Part shown: positions 8,887 to 13,475 of the stretch, piece by piece
Layout of the letters: the number at the start of each line of letters is the position of its first letter
How positions within the stretch are numbered: position 1 is the first letter of the stretch
From: a virus
IMG/VR virus record: IMGVR_UViG_3300029319_000036
Coordinates: 35,059 to 62,308 of that record
Length of the DNA stretch: 27,250 nt
Strand: one strand, 5' to 3'
The notes under the pieces: model-generated
What the model was told of the DNA's origin: nothing
Databases searched by the model: none
Seen by the model: only the letters and a program-made list of their open reading frames with translations
Made by a program: the position numbers and the translations under genes

Positions 8887-9185
8887 TTGACTACTATTTT
8901 AGTGAAAGTGCCCACTGCTGTTACACTACCCACAGCATAAAAAGAATCTACATCAGAAAACTTAATAGTATTTTCTGGATAAGTGTTAAATACCTCAGAA
9001 ATACTTTCAAGTACTATATCACCCCTGCTGCTATCTACTGTTAGTGGTATTTTATAAGACAAAGGTGCTTTTTCAAAATACAAGTCAACTACTGTAGCCG
9101 AAGACACTTTACCGCCTATAAAACTTTTTACTGGTAACAACAACATATCTGTTGCGCTATTAACAAACAAAGCATATTTTTCCAT
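8883..9185 (-). CDS. Small putative virion protein, family-A domain
   Basis: 100 residues. It has the same layout as the 115-residue protein at 10121-10468 and the first ~100 residues of the protein at 9375-10124: an opening aromatic strand, a loop with GG, an aromatic L/MYF strand (DLYFEKAP), a LTV-S/T strand, a helix (LESISEVF), and a final ITAxxxI-type strand (SVTAVGTF). Short beta-type domains of this kind are common next to head genes in marine phages. ATG at 9185 follows a TATCTTTG box by 4 nt. Function inferred from context only. Confidence 0.6.
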   Translation of the reverse strand: MEKYALFVNSATDMLLLPVKSFIGGKVSSATVVDLYFEKAPLSYKIPLTVDSSRGDIVLESISEVFNTYPENTIKFSDVDSFYAVGSVTAVGTFTKIVVK

Positions 9186-9189
9186 TGTA

Positions 9190-9197
9190 CAAAGATA
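9190..9197 (-). promoter_or_regulatory. Late-type -7 box TATCTTTG, 4 nt before ATG
   Basis: Minus-strand TATCTTTG, exact TAnnTTTG match, ends 4 nt before the ATG at 9185. It lies directly after the T-run of the terminator at 9198-9228, so termination of the upstream unit and initiation of the next are back to back. No -33 TTTG is present; that position falls inside the terminator hairpin. Confidence 0.6.
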
Positions 9198-9228
9198 ATA
9201 AAAAAAAAGAGGGCCAGAATGACCCCCT
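9198..9228 (-). terminator. Intrinsic terminator, minus strand
   Basis: On the minus strand AGGGGGTC pairs with GGCCCTCT (8 bp, two G-U pairs) around a 5-nt loop, followed by a run of eight to nine T. It ends the unit that starts at 10468 and includes the genes down to 9286. Confidence 0.85.
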
Positions 9229-9285
9229 AATCACATGATAATTTAAAACATTAAGAAAAGAATATTCAAATATACAAAATATTTT

Positions 9286-9375
9286 TTACAAGTTTATATC
9301 GTCGGGCGCCTCGTCTATAATGTGGTTCTTAAACCAAACGCGCAAGCGTTTAAAAAATTTTTGTAATACACCCAT
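9286..9375 (-). CDS. 29-residue basic/acidic peptide
   Basis: Small open frame starting MGVLQKFFKRLRV, 29 residues. Its ATG overlaps the stop of the upstream gene as TAATG, the coupling seen elsewhere in this operon, and it lies before the terminator at 9198-9228. The N-terminal half is an amphipathic basic-aromatic helix; the C-terminus is acidic (DEAPDD). Local GC content is higher than in the flanks, which supports coding. The function is unknown; a membrane-active or virion-associated peptide is possible. Confidence 0.5.
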   Translation of the reverse strand: MGVLQKFFKRLRVWFKNHIIDEAPDDINL

Positions 9376-10124
9376 TATCCAAAATTTGGAGATATTACTA
9401 CTCTACCACCATGTATTTCATCACTACTTCCATCTGAGGTCACTCTAATTATCATATAATTTTGATTACTACTAACAAATTCAGTTGCTAAAGTACAAGT
9501 ACTTTCTATAGCTGTAGCTCCAGTTCCAATATCAGTGATGTTTTTGTTTCGTATATCTGCCGAATATACAAAAAAGTTTTGACCCGTATCGCTACCATAT
9601 ATTTGAACAGATGTTGCTTTAAAACCATTTGGAACAGCAATAGTGGCATACATATCATTTGCTCCATCGCTAAATAAAAATAACTCATCACTACCAATAC
9701 TAGCATCATTTATCATTACTGGCCTACCATTATCAGCGGCTGAAAAATCACTTGGTATTATTTTTATTACATCATCATGACCATTCCATCCAATGTTAAA
9801 TCCATAAGTTTGAGAGTCTGTATGTGCTGCAGCTGTTATACTTGCGTCTATGTATATACTATTCTCGTCATCTGCCACTACAATCATAGCATTTTCTGAT
9901 GTTAGTATTGCATCATATATTGCATCTAAAGCATTTTTGTGACTATTTGAATTTACAGTTAAATCTATTATATAAGACGTAGTATTAGGCAAAGCGTTAG
10001 CGCTTGTTGAGTTTTCAAAAAACAATCTTAAGTTGGTGTCACTTGTAGGAAAACCGCCTAGAAAAGCGTCTACAGTAAACATTTTGTGTGTATTGGCTGC
10101 TGTGTTAAAATATAAATATCTCAT
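9375..10124 (-). CDS. Putative virion protein with N-terminal family-A domain
   Basis: 249 residues. Residues 1-100 repeat the fold plan of the small proteins at 10121-10468 and 8883-9185 (opening MRYLYF, VDAFLGG, LRLFFE, IDLTV, helix ALDAIYDAIL, ending SIYIDASITAA). The remaining 150 residues are Gly/Ser/Asp/Thr-rich with beta character (TSVQIYGSDTGQNFFVY), ending GRVVISPNFG, suggesting a surface-exposed domain such as a decoration or fibre-attachment module. It overlaps the gene upstream by 4 nt. No enzyme motif was seen. Confidence 0.6.
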   Translation of the reverse strand: MRYLYFNTAANTHKMFTVDAFLGGFPTSDTNLRLFFENSTSANALPNTTSYIIDLTVNSNSHKNALDAIYDAILTSENAMIVVADDENSIYIDASITAAAHTDSQTYGFNIGWNGHDDVIKIIPSDFSAADNGRPVMINDASIGSDELFLFSDGANDMYATIAVPNGFKATSVQIYGSDTGQNFFVYSADIRNKNITDIGTGATAIESTCTLATEFVSSNQNYMIIRVTSDGSSDEIHGGRVVISPNFG

Positions 10125-10468
10125 GTCTCGTTTATTGATATTAATGCAACTGATGTTATATCGCTACTTACTTTATCTCCAGTTACAGCATCAAATATCG
10201 TAACTATAGACTCTTCACCATTATCTACTGCGTTGGCTATATCTTGTAGAACTGTTTTTGCCCTTCCAGTAGTTATAGTTAAAGCTACACCGTTTGGAGC
10301 TACATCATGTTCCTCTGGGTTATCTACCAAGCCCTTAAAGTACATTGAAACTATAGAAGAAGAAGCTATCATATAAAAAACCTTGTTTACAGGAACTATT
10401 AACGAATTGTCATTATCGTCGTCATCTGTAAGGGTAGAACTCTTTCTAAAGTAGAAACTTTTATTCAT
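10121..10468 (-). CDS. Small putative virion protein, first gene of the late block
   Basis: 115 residues. A short Asp-rich loop (DDDDNDN, about 15-21) follows the opening strand; then VPVNKVFYMI, VSMYFKG, LTITTGRAKTVLQDIANAV and a final DITSVALISI. The order of elements is that of the family-A domain shared with two downstream proteins. ATG at 10468 lies 4 nt after a TAGCTTTG box. As the first gene after the divergent intergenic region, it marks the start of minus-strand transcription in this part of the genome. Confidence 0.6.
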   Translation of the reverse strand: MNKSFYFRKSSTLTDDDDNDNSLIVPVNKVFYMIASSSIVSMYFKGLVDNPEEHDVAPNGVALTITTGRAKTVLQDIANAVDNGEESIVTIFDAVTGDKVSSDITSVALISINET

Positions 10469-10472
10469 ACAG

Positions 10473-10480
10473 CAAAGCTA
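10473..10480 (-). promoter_or_regulatory. Late-type -7 box TAGCTTTG, 4 nt before ATG
   Basis: Minus-strand TAGCTTTG fits TAnnTTTG and ends 4 nt before the ATG at 10468. Upstream is a long A-tract/T-tract (10483-10507) with no -33 TTTG. The rest of the divergent gap up to about 10590 shows no other clear signal. Confidence 0.6.
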
Positions 10481-10599
10481 CGAAAAAAAAATTTTTTTAT
10501 ATTTTTGAAAGGATGAACGTTTATATCACATAGCCCCTACGGTCCTGTAAATTTAGAGCACCCCCTGCTACTTTTTACTCTAACTTTCTACACAGATAT

Positions 10600-10630
10600 T
10601 TTGTTGTTGTACAATGTTTAACTAAAATTG
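10600..10630 (+). promoter_or_regulatory. Early promoter TTTG-N19-TAAAATTG
   Basis: TTTG at 10600-10603 and TAAAATTG at 10623-10630 are 19 nt apart, the Bacteroidota -33/-7 layout with one mismatch in the -7 box. The -7 box ends 7 nt before the ATG at 10638. It overlaps the repeated leader motif TGTTTAACTAAA (10615-10626). This is the first plus-strand promoter after the divergence point. Confidence 0.6.
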
Positions 10631-10637
10631 TATTACT

Positions 10638-10772
10638 ATGGAATCAAACACAGAACCTCGCATTTGTTGTGATTGTGGAGGAGTTATCGAAGGTCCACTA
10701 TGTGATGGACAAATATGTATCTACTCTGGTATTAACCTACCAGAACTACCAAAAGATGACTTACCCTTCTAA
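10638..10772 (+). CDS. 44-residue cysteine-rich early protein with SSB-like tail
   Basis: Begins MESNTEPRICCDCGG. Four or five Cys (C10, C11, C13, C22, C27) in a C-C-x-C-G-G ... C ... C arrangement suggest a small zinc ribbon or knuckle. The last residues are KDDLPF, resembling the acidic tip of bacterial single-strand binding proteins that docks replication proteins. It has its own promoter (10600-10630) and intrinsic terminator (10777-10805), so it is a single-gene transcription unit and probably one of the earliest genes. Function unknown; a host-takeover or replisome-binding peptide is a reasonable hypothesis. Confidence 0.65.
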   Translation: MESNTEPRICCDCGGVIEGPLCDGQICIYSGINLPELPKDDLPF

Positions 10773-10776
10773 CTAA

Positions 10777-10805
10777 AAGGAGAGCTTAACAGCTCTCTTT
10801 TTTTT
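10777..10805 (+). terminator. Intrinsic terminator after the 44-residue gene
   Basis: GAGAGCT and AGCTCTC form a stem around the loop TAAC, flanked by A-run and followed by eight to nine T. It separates the small Cys-rich gene from the structured RNA element that follows. Confidence 0.9.
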
Positions 10806-10819
10806 GTTGTTCTATACTG

Positions 10820-10981
10820 TATAACATTGTATTGTGTATTAACATAATACTAACAAGCTTTAATACAAAGTTTAGACACACATTGTGGAGACTTGCCTGC
10901 CGAGGCTCAGTCTTAATTAACCTACGAGAGGTGGGACCTATTTGTGTGAGCAGGAGTGTCCGCCTGTAATACAATGTTATA
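10820..10981 (+). ncRNA. Putative structured RNA closed by a perfect 14-bp stem
   Basis: TATAACATTGTATT (10820-10833) is perfectly complementary to AATACAATGTTATA (10968-10981). Inside are GTATT/AATAC (10836-10850), CTTT/AAAG (10858-10870), a bipartite hairpin AGACT-t-GCCT/AGGC-tc-AGTCT (10889-10913, loop GCCG), ACCT/AGGT (10920-10932), and a possible second closing stem GACAC/GTGTC (10875-10879 with 10956-10960). Internal GC is higher than the surroundings. It lies between a terminator and the gene at 11008 with no plausible coding frame. It could be an independent ncRNA or the leader of the 11008 gene. No known family recognised. Confidence 0.6.
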
Positions 10982-10985
10982 TACA

Positions 10986-10997
10986 TGTTTAACTAAA
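10986..10997 (+). promoter_or_regulatory. Leader motif TGTTTAACTAAA before the 11008 gene
   Basis: This 12-mer is identical to 10615-10626 and 12820-12831, always 9-11 nt before an ATG. It probably combines the -7/start-site region with an A-rich translation leader. No good -33 box was found here, so transcription may come through the preceding structured element. Confidence 0.4.
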
Positions 10998-11007
10998 ACT
11001 TATTATT

Positions 11008-11361
11008 ATGGATTTATTACAAATTATTACAGGTTTACTTTGTGTCGGCGCTATCGTATGTTTAGCTTACCAAATCAAAGAACTACATCATGCGTTTAAG
11101 AACACAGATAACTTCAAAGACTTTTTATCTAATAATGATTATGACAATCAAAAACTAAAAGTAGAGTTAGATATATTAGAAGACAAATATCGTTCATTAC
11201 AAAAAGAATATAATGAACTTAATCATATATCTGGTATAACTGGTAAGGAAGACGAAGAAACAATTGACCGTCTTAAAGATGAAAATCGTAAACTTAAAGA
11301 AAAATTAGATTATTTAATTAATGCAAATCAAAATCTTTATAAAAATCTTACAGATAAATAA
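11008..11361 (+). CDS. Membrane-anchored coiled-coil protein
   Basis: 117 residues. Residues 3-22 (LLQIITGLLCVGAIVCLAYQ) form one hydrophobic transmembrane segment. Residues about 45-112 are a charged heptad-type coiled coil (LKVELDILEDKYRSLQKEY...). The topology is probably N-out/C-in or a signal-anchor with a long soluble helix. This is the shape of i-spanins and of some early membrane-located phage proteins; location in the early block makes lysis less likely. Followed at once by an intrinsic terminator, so it is the last gene of its unit. Confidence 0.65.
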   Translation: MDLLQIITGLLCVGAIVCLAYQIKELHHAFKNTDNFKDFLSNNDYDNQKLKVELDILEDKYRSLQKEYNELNHISGITGKEDEETIDRLKDENRKLKEKLDYLINANQNLYKNLTDK

Positions 11362-11363
11362 AA

Positions 11364-11393
11364 AATAGGGTACATATAGTGTGCCCTTTTTCT
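11364..11393 (+). terminator. Intrinsic terminator after 11361
   Basis: GGGTACA and TGTGCCC pair (one G-U) around TATAG, followed by a T-rich run at 11387-11395. Confidence 0.85.
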
Positions 11394-11396
11394 TTA

Positions 11397-11454
11397 TTCA
11401 CTATCATTATGACAAGTATTGTAAGGTGGGTGGACTCTAAGTATGCACAGTAGT
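11397..11454 (+). repeat. Intergenic repeat, copy 1
   Basis: TTCACTATCATTATG (11397-11411) followed after 31 nt by ATGCACAGTAGT (11443-11454). Both parts recur in the same order at 12741-12789 with one difference each. Confidence 0.55.
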
Positions 11455-11694
11455 GTACAATTTTATACGCTTTCAGCGGTTGTACCTGCGGTACGGCTTG
11501 TTTTACAGCACTAAAGTGCTAAAATTTTGTAGTTTTTCTTTGTACAAGCGTGTGTACGATATACTATTTTCGTCTATAATTCTTGTTATTAAGAATTCTT
11601 GCAGAATTGCTTTGCAGTACTTGTATATTGTTTAGGTGTTTTGCATGGTTTGTGTGTACCAGTTGTCCCACTCCCGCCCAAGTTACGAAAAATT

Positions 11695-11709
11695 TTTGAC
11701 ATTGTCAAA
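11695..11709 (+). repeat. Inverted repeat TTTGAC-ATT-GTCAAA
   Basis: A perfect 6+3+6 dyad inside the non-coding region. Size and symmetry are those of an operator for a small dimeric regulator, but no second copy was noticed. Confidence 0.35.
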
Positions 11710-11908
11710 TGGTCTTGTGTTCTTTTTTCATTTCAGTATACTATTTGTACAATTTGTGCTGTATTGCTATTTTGTAAAGTTTTGTTGTTTTCTGTTGTGT
11801 AAGTTGTTTTGTACTAGTTACGTACTTTGATATAGTGCTAGCCTACAGCTTATATATATACAATCACGGATTCATCAGTAGCCTTGCGAACAACTGAAGC
11901 ACCAGATA

Positions 11909-11917
11909 TGTGGATAA
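11909..11917 (-). promoter_or_regulatory. Exact DnaA box
   Basis: The minus strand reads TTATCCACA, the classical 9-bp DnaA box. It lies at the end of the 600-bp non-coding region. A single box is weak evidence for an origin, but this window also encodes a DnaA-domain-IV-like protein (23082-23534). Confidence 0.4.
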
Positions 11918-12002
11918 ACTATCAATATTTTTCATTATTATTTATTACTCAGTAGAGTTCAGCTTTTGTTGTTCTCTACTGTTTAATCAAAAATTATATG
12001 TT

Positions 12003-12557
12003 ATGAGTTTAATAACTTCAATCACCAAAGACTTATCTAAAGTCAAAACTGTTATATCTAATGATTACCTAGATAGAACAGAGGGTATCAAAAAAGGTAA
12101 TCTTACTAGCATTATGCCATCTTATAAATTTTCTTTTGCAGATGGTACTGAAGCTAAAGCTTTTGATATTGCTGATATAGTATTACATCAAAGACAAAAA
12201 ATCGATGGTAAATGGACTAACAAAGACTTACCATGTTTTGCTATCAATATCAAAGCTTCTAAACAACCTGAATCACACAAGACTGTTTATTACAGTATGT
12301 TATTCAGAAATACTTCTTCTAAAGAAATTATTGACGAGTTCAAATCAGGCATGAATCTAAACAGGTCTAAAGCCTTATATAATATCATCATGCAAAACAA
12401 AATGAACATTAATAACTTCTTTGAGAACTTAGCTAACGGCGATACTATTGAGTTTGCTCAATACAAACGTGACAATGGTCAACTAAACTTTGTAGATTCA
12501 AAGTATTATGCTGATAAAATCGCAGTTAAGGCTACTAATGATGATTTACCATTATAA
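12003..12557 (+). CDS. Unknown early protein ending in an acidic DDLPL tip
   Basis: 184 residues from ATG at 12003 (MSLITSITKDL...). The frame is open further upstream to 11910, but that part is hydrophobic, unlike the rest, and covers probable promoter sequence, so I reject it. The protein is mixed alpha/beta with a basic surface (Lys-rich); it contains YKFSFADGTEAKAFDIADIV and FAINIKASKQPE, and ends ATNDDLPL. The tip resembles the SSB C-terminal peptide and the KDDLPF end of the 44-residue protein at 10638. A single-strand-DNA-binding or replication-associated role is possible but unproven. A strong terminator follows the next small frame. Confidence 0.65.
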   Translation: MSLITSITKDLSKVKTVISNDYLDRTEGIKKGNLTSIMPSYKFSFADGTEAKAFDIADIVLHQRQKIDGKWTNKDLPCFAINIKASKQPESHKTVYYSMLFRNTSSKEIIDEFKSGMNLNRSKALYNIIMQNKMNINNFFENLANGDTIEFAQYKRDNGQLNFVDSKYYADKIAVKATNDDLPL

Positions 12558-12559
12558 TC

Positions 12560-12649
12560 ATGAACTATGATACTGGTTGTAATATCTTCATTATTACTGT
12601 ACTTACGCTCTATGTAAGTTTTATGTTATATATGGTAATAACATTTTAG
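12560..12649 (+). CDS. 29-residue membrane microprotein
   Basis: MNYDTGCNIFIITVLTLYVS and on to ITF: almost the whole peptide after residue 7 is one transmembrane helix. It starts 2 nt after the stop at 12557 and precedes the terminator at 12659-12700, so it is co-transcribed. Similar single-helix peptides occur at 14042-14110 and 22390-22491. Confidence 0.5.
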   Translation: MNYDTGCNIFIITVLTLYVSFMLYMVITF

Positions 12650-12658
12650 TTTAACATT

Positions 12659-12700
12659 AAGGGGAACTACTATTAATTTAGTATGTTCCTCTTTTTTTTT
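12659..12700 (+). terminator. Intrinsic terminator
   Basis: AGGGGAAC-TACT and AGTA-t-GTTCCTCT form a long stem with a short AT loop, followed by nine T. Ends the unit containing 12003-12649. Confidence 0.9.
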
Positions 12701-12740
12701 AAGGTGTTCACTTCGTTCACGGGTTAACGCCTTCGGCGTG

Positions 12741-12789
12741 TTCACTATCATCATGCTCGGTAGTGGTTGCCACTTACATGCACGGTAGT
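12741..12789 (+). repeat. Intergenic repeat, copy 2
   Basis: TTCACTATCATCATG (12741-12755) and ATGCACGGTAGT (12778-12789) repeat the pair seen at 11397-11454. Just upstream (12705-12742) are three GTTCAC copies and a small hairpin ACGCC/GGCGT (12727-12739). Confidence 0.5.
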
Positions 12790-12819
12790 TTATTTTGTTG
12801 TTGTGTGGCGTTTTGCTTT

Positions 12820-12831
12820 TGTTTAACTAAA
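12820..12831 (+). promoter_or_regulatory. Leader motif TGTTTAACTAAA before the 12841 gene
   Basis: Third copy of the 12-mer, 9 nt before ATG. The overlapping TAAATTTA (12828-12835) is one base from TAnnTTTG and sits 5 nt before the ATG. A TTTTGTTGTTGT stretch identical to that at 10599-10610 is found at 12793-12804, but its spacing is too long for a standard -33. Confidence 0.45.
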
Positions 12832-12840
12832 TTTATAGCC

Positions 12841-13038
12841 ATGAAAGAAATATACGCAATAATACAATCTACCGATAACGGTAAGCACGAAAAAGAACAA
12901 TTAGTTGACAATACGCTTTATGAAAACTTTAGTGAAGCATTAGAGCAACTAGAACTAATATATGATACAGTTGACATGTCAGATGATGATACATACATTC
13001 AAATATCTTACCATATAGCTACATATAATTTAGTTTAA
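12841..13038 (+). CDS. Small acidic early protein, unknown
   Basis: 65 residues from ATG at 12841 (MKEIYAIIQSTDNGKHEKE...). The open frame extends upstream to 12763, but the repeated leader motif and the -7-like box fix the start at 12841. Acidic (DTVDMSDDDTY), mixed alpha/beta, no family recognised. It is followed directly by the structured RNA region and may share its transcript. Confidence 0.6.
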   Translation: MKEIYAIIQSTDNGKHEKEQLVDNTLYENFSEALEQLELIYDTVDMSDDDTYIQISYHIATYNLV

Positions 13039-13041
13039 ACA

Positions 13042-13103
13042 TACAGGGTGGACTTTTCCGTAAGGTGGTCAGGGCATGATTGAAGCCTATCATACACCCT
13101 GTA
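13042..13103 (+). ncRNA. Structured element 1
   Basis: TACAGGGTG (13042-13050) pairs with CACCCTGTA (13095-13103), 9 bp. The interior has TCCGTAA (13057-13063), TGATTGAAGCC (13077-13087) and the optional hairpin ATGAT/ATCAT. The interior core is shared with the element at 16979-17062. Confidence 0.6.
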
Positions 13104-13109
13104 ACTTAC

Positions 13110-13203
13110 ACAGGGTCGCCTTAGCCGTAAGGTCTGGCAAAAAAAATGTTATTGTTTCTTTTAAGATTTTCATTCAATAGCATTAGAGGTTAACAGGCCC
13201 TGT
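13110..13203 (+). ncRNA. Structured element 2, two hairpins in a closing stem
   Basis: ACAGGGTC (13110-13117) pairs with GGCCCTGT (13196-13203). Inside are CCTT/AAGG around AGCCGT (13119-13132) and a 10-bp stem AATGTTATTG/CAATAGCATT (13145-13154 with 13175-13184). This is a three-way-junction plan. Its 5' arm can alternatively pair with the 3' arm of element 1 (ACCCTGT/ACAGGGT). Confidence 0.55.
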
Positions 13204-13205
13204 AA

Positions 13206-13377
13206 CTTATAAAAGAAGGCAGTCTTCTTAGCGATAAATAGTATCACTTCAAAGATTCTTGCGAGTCCGTTAAAATTGATTTTTCATTGATACTACGCCG
13301 TAATAGAAGTTCGCATAATTAAATCGCACTTTTATTTTATTTATGTTTAGTTTCACTGCCTTCTTTTACCTTATAAG
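13206..13377 (+). ncRNA. Structured element 3, closed by a perfect 14-bp stem
   Basis: TAAAAGAAGGCAGT (13210-13223) pairs perfectly with ACTGCCTTCTTTTA (13355-13368), extended by CTTA/TAAG outside a small bulge. Inside, GCG/CGC and TAGTATCA/TGATACTA (13239-13246 with 13278-13285) carry a hairpin GATTC-ttgc-GAGTC (13254-13267). Nested compensating stems of this size in AT-rich DNA are strong evidence for a folded RNA. Confidence 0.65.
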
Positions 13378-13397
13378 ATAAGACTATTAGGTTACAG

Positions 13398-13449
13398 AAT
13401 AAGACACAATGTGTCCTCTATCTGTAGCCAATGTCTTATTATTTTTTTT
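13398..13449 (+). terminator. Intrinsic terminator or attenuator at the end of the RNA chain
   Basis: AATAAGACA (13398-13406) pairs with TGTCTTATT (13432-13440), followed by ATTTTTTTT. A competing fold pairs GGTTACAG (13390-13397) with CTGTAGCC (13422-13429) around GACAC/GTGTC (13403-13415) and would break the terminator stem, so this may be a regulated terminator for the gene at 13476. Confidence 0.65.
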
Positions 13450-13475
13450 ACTAATTATTAATTAATATTTACATC

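Larger units (their letters stand above)
11394..12002 (+). other. ~600-bp non-coding region, candidate replication origin or regulatory region
   Basis: No convincing gene: the open frames here are Phe/Cys/Tyr/Val-rich, overlap each other and lack start signals. The plus strand is strongly T-rich. Visible structure includes CGC/GCG around TTTCA (11468-11478), GTACC/GGTAC (about 11482-11494), the hairpin AGCACT-aa-AGTGCT (11507-11520), the palindrome AAGAATTCTT near 11590, the inverted repeat TTTGAC-att-GTCAAA (11695-11709), an alternating TA stretch near 11853-11860 and one exact DnaA box (11909-11917). The end carries a TTTTGTTGTT element (11964-11973) about 35 nt before the next ATG, probably promoter-related. 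Origin function is a hypothesis. Confidence 0.4.
13042..13449 (+). ncRNA. Chain of structured RNA elements ending in a terminator
   Basis: This 437-bp gap between 13038 and 13476 has no coding frame but is filled end to end with inverted repeats: element 1 (13042-13103), element 2 (13110-13203), element 3 (13206-13377) and a terminator hairpin (13398-13449). CCGTAA occurs in all three elements. CCCTGTAACTTA is repeated at 13098-13109 and 13199-13210 region, at the junctions between elements. The region could be a multi-part ncRNA, a precursor processed at the stems, or a long leader of the 13476 gene. I know of no family with this layout. Confidence 0.6.

Noticed and set aside
10786-10986. 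66-codon minus-strand open frame
   Set aside because: It runs antisense through the terminator and the structured RNA element; the stem-loops explain the sequence better.
11453-11830. Three overlapping plus-strand open frames
   Set aside because: Phe/Cys/Val/Tyr-rich products of T-rich DNA, mutually overlapping, no leader motif; treated as non-coding.
11910-12002. N-terminal extension of the 184-residue protein
   Set aside because: Hydrophobic and compositionally unlike the rest; overlaps TTTTGTTGTT and the leader motif just before the ATG at 12003.
12763-12840. Upstream extension of the 65-residue protein
   Set aside because: Cys/Phe-rich, covers the intergenic repeat and the leader motif; start placed at 12841.
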